A stretch of DNA of 64,000 nt from CAZAMB01 sp964501365 (GCA_964501365.1 CAZCST010000020.1:310001-374000), one strand, 5' to 3'; counted from the stretch's first letter, positions 36,552 through 45,410 are shown. Made by a program: numbers and translations. The notes: generated by a model from the sequence alone, not told the origin.

Positions 36552-37514
36552 ATGGCCATTGTCGCCGGGATCGATGAGGCAGGGTTTGGGCCGATGCTGG
36601 GACCGCTCGTGGTTTCGGGCGTTGCGTTTCGCGTCCCCGATGACCGCGTGGATGGCTGCCTCTGGAAAGCACTCCAATCGACCTGTGTCCGCAAGGCCGC
36701 AAAGAACAATCGCCGCCTGGTCATCGCCGACAGCAAGCAACTCTACCACGGCCGCGAAGACCTCCATCAACTGGAACGTCCCCTGCTGGTACTCATGGGA
36801 GCCGGCGGAAAAAATCCACGCACCTGGCGTGCCCTTCTCGACGAGATATGCGTGGAAGCGACTCCCCAACTCGATAGCTATCCCTGGTATTCGGTCAGGG
36901 ACTTCCCCATACCGGCCGACGAGAGCGTGGGCGACATCCCGACCCGCACTAATGCCGTCCGCCACAATCTCGAAGAAAACGGAATCGAACTCGTTGGGTT
37001 CTTTTGCGATCCGGTTCCGGAAGGACACTTCAACGGACTCGTCGAGAAACTCGGAAATAAGTCTTCGCTGGTGATGGGCCGCGTGCTGCGACTCATTGAT
37101 CGCATTCTTCGGCGATGCAAAGGCGGCCGTGCGCGGATTTGCGTGGATCACCTGGGTGGCCGGGTGCGATATCGAGAGCCGCTGCAGACCGCGTTTCCGG
37201 AATTCTCGCTGGACATTGTCGAAGAATCGCCGGAGCGCAGCGCCTACCGTCTGCGCGACCGCGAAACAACCTGCGACGTTGAGTTCAAAGTGAAGGGCGA
37301 GGAGAATTCGTTCGCGGTTGCACTCGCCAGCATGTGCAGCAAGTACATCCGCGAGCTGTACATGCGTTCGTTCAACGACTATTGGTGCGGCCAGCACGAC
37401 GGCCTCAAGCCCACGGCCGGCTACTACACCGACGCCCAGCGCTGGCTCAAAGACGCCGCCCCCGCACTCAAACGCCTCTCCATCGACCGCAGAATCCTCG
37501 TCCGCTCCCGGTAG
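36552..37514 (+). CDS. Divergent ribonuclease HII-like protein
   Basis: The 320-residue protein opens with VAGIDEAGFGPMLGPLVVSGVAF, the RNase HII signature except that the Arg of DEAGRG is Phe. ADSKQLYHG gives the second block, a later acidic residue lies in ICVDHLGGRVRY, and FAVALASMCSKYIRELYM matches the final helix. Typical RNase HII is about 200 residues, so this protein has some 100 extra, mostly in the middle (DEICVEATPQLDSYPW to LRLIDRILRRCKG). The acidic residues suggest retained nuclease chemistry, but substrate specificity may have changed. It is divergent from metK; a PAVR-like ribosome site is not obvious (GGGAGGGTAGCAG precedes the ATG). Confidence 0.75.
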   Translation: MAIVAGIDEAGFGPMLGPLVVSGVAFRVPDDRVDGCLWKALQSTCVRKAAKNNRRLVIADSKQLYHGREDLHQLERPLLVLMGAGGKNPRTWRALLDEICVEATPQLDSYPWYSVRDFPIPADESVGDIPTRTNAVRHNLEENGIELVGFFCDPVPEGHFNGLVEKLGNKSSLVMGRVLRLIDRILRRCKGGRARICVDHLGGRVRYREPLQTAFPEFSLDIVEESPERSAYRLRDRETTCDVEFKVKGEENSFAVALASMCSKYIRELYMRSFNDYWCGQHDGLKPTAGYYTDAQRWLKDAAPALKRLSIDRRILVRSR

Positions 37515-37902
37515 TTCAGCCTGAAGGGCTGACAGATAATAGCCGTGGGCGAGTTCGCATGGCGAACGACGCCCACGGAGAGACGTTCAATCAACCATCG
37601 AGCCTGGAAGGCTCGTCGAAAGCATAAGGCGGCCGGGCGCATCTTGATGCACCGATCGGACGGCATCGCGATGCGCAGCGACGCCATTCCATCAGTACCG
37701 CGACTCTGAAGGAGCGGGGTTGAAATCCGTGAGTCGGCCGAATTTCTATACCACTCCACGAAATTATCCGATTGACACACCAGTGACGCCAACTTAGCTT
37801 GGCGTCGTCCTGAGCGGAATGAAGGATCACAAACCAAATTCCAGAAGTGGCGATTCTTCGCTTCGCTCCGCATGACGATGATGCCGTTCGAGGAGTAGCG
37901 TT
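37515..37902. other. Intergenic, 388 bp, with several palindromic repeats
   Basis: Hairpins are seen at 37518-37532 (CAGCC/GGCTG), 37544-37579 (CCGTGGGCG/CGCCCACGG) and 37600-37616 (CGAGCC/GGCTCG). A GTCATTCTGAGCG-type inverted element lies at 37804-37876. No gene is supported here. Confidence 0.5.
37804..37876. repeat. 73-bp inverted-repeat element, GTCATTCTGAGCG type, copy 2
   Basis: Arms at 37804-37824 and 37856-37876 are imperfect inverted copies. The right arm inverted reads GTCATGCGGAGCGAAGCGAA, close to the arm of the element at 32397-32464. Confidence 0.6.
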
Positions 37903-38241
37903 GTGTCGATCGAAAACTGGTCGGAAAAAATCACGGTGGCCGAGCTTCAGGACGATCCTGCGTTCTCGGACGATCTCGCGGCGTTGATCGACCAGACCGC
38001 CGAGAAGCCCGACCACGACGTCGTCCTCAACCTTTCCGGCGTGGGCTACGTCAATTCCTCCAACATCGCCAAGCTGCTCAAGCTCCGCAAGCAGCTCATC
38101 AGCAATCGCCGCCGCCTCGTCCTGTGCGGCATCGACATGAACGTCTGGGGCATCTTCCTGGTCACCGGCCTCGATAAGGTGTTCGAATTCGCCGACAACG
38201 TCGCCACCGGGCTGGCTACCGTCCAGATCCCCGCCCGCTAA
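37903..38241 (+). CDS. STAS-domain protein (anti-sigma factor antagonist-like)
   Basis: The 112-residue single-domain protein starts with GTG 37903; GAGGAGT lies upstream. The STAS core is VVLNLSGVGYVNSSNIAKLLKLRKQLISNRRRLVLCG, with Ser-Ser in the place of the phosphorylatable serine of SpoIIAA-type antagonists. The last part reads VTGLDKVFEFADN. Such proteins bind anti-sigma factors or kinase switches in a phosphorylation-dependent way. No partner kinase of the HATPase (RsbW) type lies nearby. Repeats flank it on both sides. Confidence 0.85.
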   Translation: MSIENWSEKITVAELQDDPAFSDDLAALIDQTAEKPDHDVVLNLSGVGYVNSSNIAKLLKLRKQLISNRRRLVLCGIDMNVWGIFLVTGLDKVFEFADNVATGLATVQIPAR

Positions 38242-38780
38242 CCGCGAATTTCACAACAACTTGTATCTGGGCAGTTATTCGTGGCTCCCAGCGGGAGCCG
38301 AGGGGTGTAGCCACGGGTGGAGCGGAGCGGAACCCGTGGTAATCGACGCACCTTTGGATTCCGCCCCAAAGCGGGCGGAGGAAGAAAACGTCAAGCGTGG
38401 TTCATGCAACTGGTGTCCGTTCGCGCGGATGATTGCAATTGAAAACCAACTATCAAATACAAACTCTTGTTTGTTATGTGATTCCCTATATGCATCCGTG
38501 CATTGCAGCCGTTCGTCCCGCAGGGACGGTACGAAAATAGCCCAGCGTTTTTAACGCTGGGAAAACAGACCATTGAACATCACAAGTCCCGCAGGGACGA
38601 CAGAAGTGATCAATCGTCCCTACGGGACTCGAATTGAAAAAATGCACCTTCCCCCAGCCATAAATGGCTGGGCTATTTTCACGGTGTCCCGCCGGGACAC
38701 CCTCACGTACAACTGCAAAAATGTGGGAAACAGCAGGACGGATGGCCCGGGTTCGGCCGTATCGAACCTGGGGGAATGAT
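38242..38780. other. Intergenic, 539 bp, dominated by palindromic repeats
   Basis: Hairpins are seen at 38283-38299 (GGCTCCC/GGGAGCC) and 38311-38339 (CCACGGGT/ACCCGTGG). The REP-like composite element of 38515-38701 fills most of the right half. No gene is supported. Confidence 0.55.
38515..38701. repeat. 187-bp BIME/REP-like composite with inverted ends
   Basis: The left end carries a GTCCC-GGGAC hairpin and then AAAATAGCCCAGC. The right end is the inverted equivalent (GCTGGGCTATTTT, then GTCCC-GGGAC). The two ends, about 32 bp each, agree at most positions. Six hairpins lie inside, including CCCAGCGTT/AACGCTGGG at 38541-38561 and CCCAGCCA/TGGCTGGG at 38653-38672. This is the layout of paired REP sequences mobilised in trans by RAYT-type transposases, though no such gene is in the window. 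Confidence 0.7.
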
Positions 38781-39989
38781 TCATGAGCCCATTTCAACGG
38801 CCTTCCTCCGCAGCTTCGCAACGATGAGCAACGCCAAAACGAGCACCACCAACCCCCAATTCGATACCGCCGGAATTCGTGGGGCGCACGAGGCCGTGGA
38901 TTCTTCGCATTCTTCATAGGACTGGCATGGTGACTGGCCTGGTCCGCACTCGCCATTTGAATCACACATCTCGACGCCGTTGCAAAATACACCGTCGTCG
39001 CAGTGCTCATCCAGACTGCACGCCGGACACGCCGGCCCCCCGCCCTGAGGACAAACCTCGTTCGCCGCAAACACCGCTCCCGCTCCATACCCCGCACACT
39101 CATTGGCCGTCACATGATCGACACACTCAATTTGCCCGCTGGCATACCCCGAGCAACAACGCCCGCACGGAACCGTAATCTTGGCAGGATGAAAAATCTG
39201 GAGGCAAGGCATATCGCCGCATATCGTTCCTGGCGGGCCATCAATAACCATAAATGTCTGAAATTCGTTAAAGTCAATTGTGTACGTTCCCTTGGCGTCA
39301 GCCGGCACGTCGAGAACCAGAGTGCCCAAATACGACGGTTGAAAGTCTGTAGGATGTTCATCCGGATCAGAGTTGTCTACGAAGTCTACGCCGAAACGTG
39401 TATCAAGCGTTGAGAAATCAATGGAAACTGTCGCCGGAATTCCCTGCGCTATCCAGCGCGAGTTGCATCGATTTTGGAATGCCGGTTCGCAAAATTTCCC
39501 AGCTGGAAAGTAGCTTGGAGAGACGCCGTTCCATAAAACGCACTTGGAGACTTCCTGTATCGGACAAAAAGGACCGCTCATAGTACCCCGGCAATCCGAA
39601 TCGGTGCTGCAGGGCTGCAATGCCGGCCGAAGGTCGCCGGCACCGATAGACGGCATGTCCATACACATGCTGCTCGAACCGTCATACCCACCACCGTCCT
39701 GTTCCCAGTCGGTCGCAGAAACGGTCCCTTGGATGTGAGTCATGATTTCCGGTGGCCAACCGGTGACTTGCATTTCAAACCACACCCTCGCAGGAACTGA
39801 GCCCAGTATGATTTCCCGGCCCACAATCGTCGTACCGGGTGGGTAATTCGATGTTGGCACGGTCTGAGGTGGAACCGGTTGGAAACTTATGGAAGTGGTG
39901 TACCAGTCTGCCCATGAAGTTGGGCACCAAGCAGAACCCATTGCAAACAAGAGTCCAAAGGTCAATGCACCTTTCGGGCGAGTTTTCAC
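38781..39989 (-). CDS. Exported protein with Cys motif and IPTL-CTERM-like sorting tail
   Basis: The 402-residue protein has a signal peptide ending near SWADWY. Residues 30-280 are an unrecognised beta-rich region. Two short cysteine-rich stretches follow (CGRCCSGYASGQIECVDHV and CSLDEHCDDGVFCNGVEMC), the second resembling the units of the large Cys-rich gene at the window start. The C-terminus reads IPAVSNWGLVVLVLALLIVAKLRRK: an IPTL-CTERM-type motif (IPxxSxWG), one hydrophobic helix and a basic end. This marks it for a dedicated envelope sorting system, by analogy with PEP-CTERM/IPTL-CTERM proteins. The function is unknown. Confidence 0.8.
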   Translation of the reverse strand: MKTRPKGALTFGLLFAMGSAWCPTSWADWYTTSISFQPVPPQTVPTSNYPPGTTIVGREIILGSVPARVWFEMQVTGWPPEIMTHIQGTVSATDWEQDGGGYDGSSSMCMDMPSIGAGDLRPALQPCSTDSDCRGTMSGPFCPIQEVSKCVLWNGVSPSYFPAGKFCEPAFQNRCNSRWIAQGIPATVSIDFSTLDTRFGVDFVDNSDPDEHPTDFQPSYLGTLVLDVPADAKGTYTIDFNEFQTFMVIDGPPGTICGDMPCLQIFHPAKITVPCGRCCSGYASGQIECVDHVTANECAGYGAGAVFAANEVCPQGGGPACPACSLDEHCDDGVFCNGVEMCDSNGECGPGQSPCQSYEECEESTASCAPRIPAVSNWGLVVLVLALLIVAKLRRKAVEMGS

Positions 39990-40109
39990 AAGATGCCTCC
40001 CTCCTCGAACGCAGCATCCAGTGTAGAGAAACGCCTAGGTAAATGAAAGCACAATCCGAGCCGCGACCGCGAAGTAACCCGTTTCCGCTTAACAACGTAG
40101 ACAGCCCGG

Positions 40110-41192
40110 TCAACCCCGATCGATATTCAGCGGCACGTAGTTCGTCCTCGGATCGCTGCGCATCGAATCCCGCTCGCTCCGATCCAAATCTCCCAGCGAA
40201 CTCCCGACAGGAATCGAAATCTCCAGCCACGTCGATGCCTGCTCGACGGCCACCCGCCCGTTTTTCAGCGCCGCGGGCAGCAATACCGTATCCCCCACCC
40301 CAAACCGGACCGGCTCCTTCAGCCCATCGCACGAAATCGCCCCCGCCCCCTCCAGCACCATCCATGCGACCATCTCGTCATACGGAATCGTCTGCTCTAC
40401 GCCCGCAACCATGCGCACGCGCTCGACGACAAACGACTCGCACCGCACCAGTCGCGTGATCGCCGTCCACACGCTGGCCACGTGCTCGGGATGTTCGGCC
40501 CGGGCTGGCACAGGCGCATACGAAACCGACTCCATCGCCTCCTCAATATGCAGCTCGCGCGGCCGGCCGGTCTTCGGATCGCTGCGGCCCCAGTCATACA
40601 ACCGATACGTCGTATCCGAGGGCGTCTGAATTTCCGCAATCAGCGCACCGGGTCCCAGCGCGTGCACCGTGCCGCTGGGAACGTAATAAGCATGGCCCGG
40701 CCGAATCGCAATTCGATTCATCACCTGTTCCACATGTCCGCGATCCAGCGCCGCGCGAAGCACCTCTGCATCCACCCCGGCCTTGAGCCCGCGCAGAATC
40801 CACGAACCCGGCGCGGCATCGACGACATACCACGCCTCGTTCTTGATCCGCACCTCCCCCCCCAACCTTCCGGCCACGGCCTCGCTCGGATGCACCTGCA
40901 CGCTGAGGGCCGCCTGCGCATCCAGATACTTGAGAAGAAGTGGAAATCTGCCATCGACGAGCTTCGCCCGCCCCAGCAATTTCTCTCCCCAAAGCGATAC
41001 CATTTGCGAAAGCGTTCTCCCTTTTTCCGGACCAAGCGCCACAACAGACTGGTCATTCTCCAGATCGACCAGCTCCCACGACTCACCAACCGCTCCGGCC
41101 GGGAGCCGCTTGCCCAGCCGTAGCTCCATCCGGCGTCCGCCCCACACGCGCGGCTTGAAAATCGGCTCAAATTTCAGGGGATAAGGGTTCAT
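40110..41192 (-). CDS. manA: Mannose-6-phosphate isomerase, class I
   Basis: The 360-residue enzyme interconverts fructose-6-phosphate and mannose-6-phosphate and supplies GDP-mannose for polysaccharides. ATG 41192 is preferred over an upstream TTG because the family begins near LKFEPIFKPRVWGG. Zinc ligands are visible: Gln and His in SVQVHPSEAVAG, Glu in KNEAWYVVDA and His in SGTVHALGPG. It is closest to the short Bacillus-type ManA/PMI group. The last 130 residues are a cupin-like C-terminal domain (FVVERVRMVAGVEQTIPYDEMVAWMVLEG). No sugar-nucleotide partner gene is adjacent. Confidence 0.92.
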   Translation of the reverse strand: MNPYPLKFEPIFKPRVWGGRRMELRLGKRLPAGAVGESWELVDLENDQSVVALGPEKGRTLSQMVSLWGEKLLGRAKLVDGRFPLLLKYLDAQAALSVQVHPSEAVAGRLGGEVRIKNEAWYVVDAAPGSWILRGLKAGVDAEVLRAALDRGHVEQVMNRIAIRPGHAYYVPSGTVHALGPGALIAEIQTPSDTTYRLYDWGRSDPKTGRPRELHIEEAMESVSYAPVPARAEHPEHVASVWTAITRLVRCESFVVERVRMVAGVEQTIPYDEMVAWMVLEGAGAISCDGLKEPVRFGVGDTVLLPAALKNGRVAVEQASTWLEISIPVGSSLGDLDRSERDSMRSDPRTNYVPLNIDRG

Positions 41193-41402
41193 TGAACTCG
41201 GCCACAAGTCCTGGGTCTAGTTCCGGTGCCACGGGCGGCTTGTCCGCCTGTGTTGCCTGCACTGGCAACGAGCTGCCAGTGGCACTCCATCAAACTTTGC
41301 TCATGCAAGGTCGCACCGCAACTTTGCGTGCGTCCAACCATATGAGTACATTGTACCCATCGTCGGCGCTGTGCCGACTTGCGAAATTTCGGGATGGACA
41401 CG

Positions 41403-41756
41403 ATGACCACGCAGCCGGCCGATACGGGCACCATTACCTTCGACGACTTCGCCAAAATCAAGCTCCGCGTGGGAAGGGTCATCGAGGCCGCCAACCACCC
41501 CAACGCCGACAAACTTCTCGTGCTCAAGGTCGATCTCGGTGATGAGCAGCGACAGATTTGCGCCGGCATCAAGGCCAACTACGCCCCCGAACAATTGATC
41601 GGCAAAAACATCGTGCTGGTCGCCAACCTGGCCCCGCGAATGATGCGCGGCGTCGAAAGCCAGGGGATGCTATTGGCCGCTTCCAACGCCGACCGCAGCA
41701 AGGTCATCGTCCTTACCACCGACGCCGACATTGAGCCAGGAAGTTCAGTGAGCTAA
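41403..41756 (+). CDS. MetG C-terminal-like tRNA-binding protein
   Basis: The protein is 117 residues from ATG 41403 (ATG 41394 is also possible). It is a stand-alone EMAP-II/CsaA-type OB fold, as at the C-terminus of many methionyl-tRNA synthetases: ITFDDFAKIKLRVGRVIEAANHPNADKLLVLKVDLG, then QICAGIKANYAPEQLIGKNIVLVANLAPRMMRGVESQGMLLAAS. It binds tRNA non-specifically or assists MetRS. No metG is in the window. The stop is two bases before the start of the next small lipoprotein gene, so they may be co-transcribed. Confidence 0.9.
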   Translation: MTTQPADTGTITFDDFAKIKLRVGRVIEAANHPNADKLLVLKVDLGDEQRQICAGIKANYAPEQLIGKNIVLVANLAPRMMRGVESQGMLLAASNADRSKVIVLTTDADIEPGSSVS

Positions 41757-41758
41757 CC

Positions 41759-42136
41759 GTGTTCTCTCATAAACTCACATACCTCTCATTCCCTGCTGTT
41801 GCGGCCCTGCTGCTTTGTTGCCCGGCCTGCAATGGGCCGGGGTGGGTGGAAAAAACCGACCGCCGCCGCGATGCCATTCAACGTCATGCAAACAACTATG
41901 CCGAATTTGACGCCGACGGCGTGGAGCGCATGGGAATGACGTGCGACCGTATCCACAGGAATGCCGGCTACCGCGCGGAACACCTGGAAAACACGGCGAC
42001 GCGCGTGAAGGCCGAGTTCGATTCGGACGTCGATTGCTGGCGCGAAGATCAGCCCAAGCGCCGCGACTTCATCAGCCGATACTGGCATGGTCAGCCCGAG
42101 ACGATCCCCAACACGTGGAGCCGGATGATTTACTGA
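41759..42136 (+). CDS. Small putative lipoprotein
   Basis: The 125-residue protein starts with GTG 41759 and has a hydrophobic leader ending in a lipobox-like CPACN. The mature part is charged, with DRRRDAIQRHANNYAEFDADGVERMG and YWHGQPETIPNTWSRMIY. I recognise no family. It follows the tRNA-binding protein gene by two bases and lies shortly before prmC on the same strand. The ribosome site is weak, so translational coupling is likely. Confidence 0.65.
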   Translation: MFSHKLTYLSFPAVAALLLCCPACNGPGWVEKTDRRRDAIQRHANNYAEFDADGVERMGMTCDRIHRNAGYRAEHLENTATRVKAEFDSDVDCWREDQPKRRDFISRYWHGQPETIPNTWSRMIY

Positions 42137-42215
42137 TTGCCCTTTTGCCGCTGCCGTGTCGGCAGTGGTCTTTGCCGCGGAAAAAGCGGCGGCACTCCCG
42201 ATTCAATGCGCGTCG

Positions 42216-43139
42216 ATGAAACCCATGGGGACCGCAAGCCAGGCAGACGCAACACCTTGGACGATTGGCCGATTGCTCACGTGGACCGGCGAATTCCTCA
42301 CGCGCCAGGGCGTGGATGACCCCCGCCTGTCGTCCGAAGTCCTGCTGGCTCATGCCGCCCAGTGCCGACGCATCGACCTGTACGCGAAATTCGATCGCGT
42401 CCTCGACGCGGATTCACTCACGCGATTCCGCGAGTCCGTCAAACGTGCTGGAAACCACGAGCCGATCGCCTACCTCGTCGGCGAAAAGGAATTCTTCTCG
42501 CTGCGATTTTGTGTGACGCCCGACGCCCTCATCCCCCGTGCCGAAACCGAAGAGCTCGTCGAATGCGTCATCGACTTGTGCCGGCAGTCCGGCTGGGATT
42601 CGCCCCGCCTCTGGGACCTGGGAACCGGCTCGGGCTGCATCGCCATTGCCGTTTTATCGCAGCTTCCGACGGCCACCTGCCTGGCGACCGATTCCTCCCA
42701 TGCGGCCCTCGAAATCGCCAGGCGCAACGCCGAACGACACCAAACGGCGGACCGAATGAGCTTGCACCATGCGACCCAATTGGCGTTGCCCGTAGAACTC
42801 ATCCCTGAAGGCGGCTTTCATCTTCTCGTGTCCAACCCGCCATATATTCCAGCCGCCCAAATTGCTACACTGGACCGGGCGGTGCGGGACTTTGAGCCGC
42901 GCGCGGCGCTGACGGATGAGGCCGACGGGCTGTTGTTTTACCGTACAATCGCAAATGAAGGGCCGAGATACCTTTCGCCCGATGGATATGTCGCCGTCGA
43001 AATCGCGGACGGATGTGCGGAGGCTGTGAAGGAAATCATGACGGCAAAGAACGCCTTCACACACTATCGCACGCACAAGGACCGCACGGTCGGCAAAGAG
43101 AGAGTACTCGTATTTCGCAAACAGAGCCGCGACAGTTAG
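42216..43139 (+). CDS. prmC: Release factor glutamine methyltransferase (PrmC/HemK)
   Basis: This S-adenosylmethionine-dependent enzyme methylates the GGQ glutamine of peptide chain release factors. An N-terminal helical domain starts at WTIGRLLTWTGEFLTRQGVDDPRLSSEVLLAH. The family signature IPRAETEELVE, the SAM-binding LWDLGTGSGCIAIAVLS and the catalytic NPPYIP (in LLVSNPPYIPAAQI) are all intact. I place the start at ATG 42216 (307 residues); GTG 42156 would add 20 residues and ATG 42225 is equally possible. It follows a small lipoprotein gene and is followed by short palindromes. Confidence 0.93.
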   Translation: MKPMGTASQADATPWTIGRLLTWTGEFLTRQGVDDPRLSSEVLLAHAAQCRRIDLYAKFDRVLDADSLTRFRESVKRAGNHEPIAYLVGEKEFFSLRFCVTPDALIPRAETEELVECVIDLCRQSGWDSPRLWDLGTGSGCIAIAVLSQLPTATCLATDSSHAALEIARRNAERHQTADRMSLHHATQLALPVELIPEGGFHLLVSNPPYIPAAQIATLDRAVRDFEPRAALTDEADGLLFYRTIANEGPRYLSPDGYVAVEIADGCAEAVKEIMTAKNAFTHYRTHKDRTVGKERVLVFRKQSRDS

Positions 43140-43152
43140 TGAGCGGGGAATT

Positions 43153-43253
43153 GACCCCGAAGGGGTCACCGACAAAGTAGTAGGGTGCATCTTGATGCAC
43201 CAATGTAGGGCGGGCTCCGCCCGCCGCGCCAAGTAGGGTGGGCCGTGCCCACC
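43153..43253. repeat. Cluster of four short palindromes between prmC and murA
   Basis: Hairpins are at 43153-43167 (GACCCC/GGGGTC), 43184-43201 (GGTGCATC/GATGCACC), 43209-43225 (GGCGGGC/GCCCGCC) and 43237-43253 (GGTGGGC/GCCCACC). None has a T-run on either strand, so they are not typical terminators. Confidence 0.7.
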
Positions 43254-43276
43254 ATGAAACGTCAAGGAGGGTCGTC

Positions 43277-44542
43277 ATGCATTATTTCGAAATCGTCGGC
43301 GGCAATCGCCTCAAGGGTAACATCCCCATCAGCGGCGCGAAAAACGCTGCACTGCCGATCATGGCCGCCTCAATCCTCTGCGAAGGCGAAACGATCCTCC
43401 GCAACGTCCCCGACCTCGCCGACGTGCGGCACATGCTCGCCCTGCTCAACAAGCTCGGCGTCCGCTCACAGCGCGACGCGGACGGCACGCTCAAACTCCG
43501 CGTCGAAGATGAAATGAACGCCCACGCCGAATACGAAATGGTCAACAAGATGCGGGCCAGCGTCTGCGTCATGGGCCCCCTGCTCGCCAAGCGCCGACGC
43601 GCCCAGGTCTCCATGCCCGGCGGCTGCGCCATCGGCGACCGCCCCATCGACCTGCACATTCTCGGCCTGCAAACCCTTGGGGCCGATTTTGAACTGCTTA
43701 ACGGTGACGTGCTCCTCCGCTCCAAGAAACTCAAAGGAGCTGAGGTCTTCCTTGGCGGACCCTTCGGCTCGTCCGTCACCGCCACCGCCAACGTCATGAT
43801 GGCCGCCGCACTCGCCGACGGCCGCACCATCATTTCGTCCGCCGCCTGCGAACCGGAAGTCGTCGATCTGGCCGACTTTCTGAACGCCTGCGGAGCCCGC
43901 ATCACCGGCCAGGGCACGCCCGAAATCACCGTTGAAGGCGTGACCTCGCTCAAGGGCTGCGACCACAAGGTCATCCCCGACCGCATCGAGGCTGGAACCT
44001 TCATGATCGCAGCGGCCATGACCAACGGCGACGTCGAACTGCTCGGCGCACGTCTCGATCACATGCGTGCCGTCGTCGATCGCCTTCGCCGCGTGGGCGT
44101 GATGATCGAGCGCGGCGAAAAGGGCCTGAGCGTATCGTCCACCCGCCGCTTGGAACCCGTCGCCATCACGACGCAACCTTATCCCGGCTTCCCCACGGAC
44201 TTGCAGGCTCAAGCCATGGCCCTGCTCTGCCTGGCCGACGGCAACAGCGTCATCACCGAAAAAATCTACCCCGACCGCTTCCTGCACGTCGGCGAGCTCA
44301 ACCGGATGGGCGCTCACCTGCACAAGGAAGGCCCCACGGTCGTCATCGAAGGCATCAAGCGACTGATCGGCGCGCCGGTGATGGCCAGCGACCTCCGCGC
44401 CTCGGCCGCGCTGATCCTCGCCGGCCTGGCCGCCAAGGGCACAACCCGCGTCCACCGCGCCTACCACATCGATCGCGGCTACGAAAAGATCGAAGAAAAG
44501 CTCGCCCCCGTCGGCGCCAACATCCGCCGCCTCAATGAATAA
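43277..44542 (+). CDS. murA: UDP-N-acetylglucosamine 1-carboxyvinyltransferase
   Basis: The 421-residue MurA transfers enolpyruvate from PEP to UDP-GlcNAc, the first committed step of peptidoglycan synthesis. Start ATG 43277 is fixed by AAGGAGG seven bases upstream. The substrate-binding Lys22-Asn23 is in SGAKNAALPI. The active-site Cys117 is in VSMPGGCAIGDRPIDLHI, so it is expected to be fosfomycin-sensitive. FPTDLQAQAMAL near the C-terminus carries the catalytic Asp. It supports a peptidoglycan-containing cell wall in this organism. Hairpin repeats lie on both sides of the gene. Confidence 0.97.
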   Translation: MHYFEIVGGNRLKGNIPISGAKNAALPIMAASILCEGETILRNVPDLADVRHMLALLNKLGVRSQRDADGTLKLRVEDEMNAHAEYEMVNKMRASVCVMGPLLAKRRRAQVSMPGGCAIGDRPIDLHILGLQTLGADFELLNGDVLLRSKKLKGAEVFLGGPFGSSVTATANVMMAAALADGRTIISSAACEPEVVDLADFLNACGARITGQGTPEITVEGVTSLKGCDHKVIPDRIEAGTFMIAAAMTNGDVELLGARLDHMRAVVDRLRRVGVMIERGEKGLSVSSTRRLEPVAITTQPYPGFPTDLQAQAMALLCLADGNSVITEKIYPDRFLHVGELNRMGAHLHKEGPTVVIEGIKRLIGAPVMASDLRASAALILAGLAAKGTTRVHRAYHIDRGYEKIEEKLAPVGANIRRLNE

Positions 44543-44550
44543 GGTTTCAA

Positions 44551-44643
44551 GCCCCGGATGGGGCGATGGTGTGTAGCCGGGGGCGCGAGCCCCCGGAAAA
44601 CGACCCGTCAAAATTCATCTCCCCTCTCCCGCCAGGAGAGGGG
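44551..44643. repeat. Three short palindromes downstream of murA
   Basis: Hairpins are at 44551-44564 (GCCCC/GGGGC), 44577-44596 (CCGGGGGC/GCCCCCGG) and 44621-44643 (CCCCTCTCC/GGAGAGGGG). The last resembles the internal hairpin of the 26481-26599 element. Confidence 0.65.
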
Positions 44644-44758
44644 CCGGTGGTGAGGGCTTGCCACCATCTCCACCCTTGTCACCAAACATAACATGCGCAA
44701 CGCGCATTTTGACTCACGAAACAAGAAATCTGATCGTCGAAGTAAAGTGATCAACGGA

Positions 44759-45262
44759 TCACGGCCGCAGCATATGGCTCACGCCAAGTGCACATAGATA
44801 CAGCCCGATTCCGAACACAGTATGTGTCCCAATGCTTTTCAGTCTGGCCCGCGCGGGATTGGGCGTTCTTGAAGCAGCAATGCCCAGGCCAAGCGACGGT
44901 TGCATGATGAAGAACGGGAACGCCACGGTACCAATGCCGTAGATCAGTGCAGGCAACAAAGTTGGTCGCGCAAGCCAGTCACCCAATGTAAGAACGACGA
45001 ATACAAGTGCGAAGCCGACACCAGTCGTGTAGTGGGCAATCCACCCCACCGTGCATTCAAAGGGTTTCTGTGGCGCGGCGTTGATATTCGCGTGCCTGAA
45101 CGTGCCCCCGGGCATGTGGAGAAGCCAGCGTCCGAGCAAACAATAGTTGAGCGATGGAATTCTGAATGTTCGCATCAGGAATAGATTCCATAGATCCATG
45201 ATCAGAGTTGCGCCAACACCAACGGTAATTGCGCCAAGGACATAGTTGGCTTTGATGGTCAT
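44759..45262 (-). CDS. DUF2938-like membrane protein
   Basis: The 167-residue protein has about four transmembrane helices (GAITVGVGATLIMDLWNLFLM, TTGVGFALVFVVLTLG, LIYGIGTVAFPFFIM, HTVFGIGLYLCALGV). The N-terminal GATLIMDLWN and PGGTFRHANINAA match DUF2938 family sequence as I remember it. Function unknown. It is an isolated minus-strand gene, with no convincing ribosome site visible. Confidence 0.7.
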   Translation of the reverse strand: MTIKANYVLGAITVGVGATLIMDLWNLFLMRTFRIPSLNYCLLGRWLLHMPGGTFRHANINAAPQKPFECTVGWIAHYTTGVGFALVFVVLTLGDWLARPTLLPALIYGIGTVAFPFFIMQPSLGLGIAASRTPNPARARLKSIGTHTVFGIGLYLCALGVSHMLRP

Positions 45263-45410
45263 GATCTAGCTCGACAGGAACGATAAACAGGGCCGGGGGC
45301 CGTGTGGCCCGCCTCCTTGCCTCATCGGAGGTGGGGCCATGATTCCTTTCGATTGCTCACACCCGGATCTGCGTTGATCGGCGTTAATCTGCGGCCCGGC
45401 TTCTGAGATT

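Noticed and set aside
43153..43253. Rho-independent terminators downstream of prmC
   Set aside because: The hairpins lack T-runs on either strand, so they are listed as repeats.
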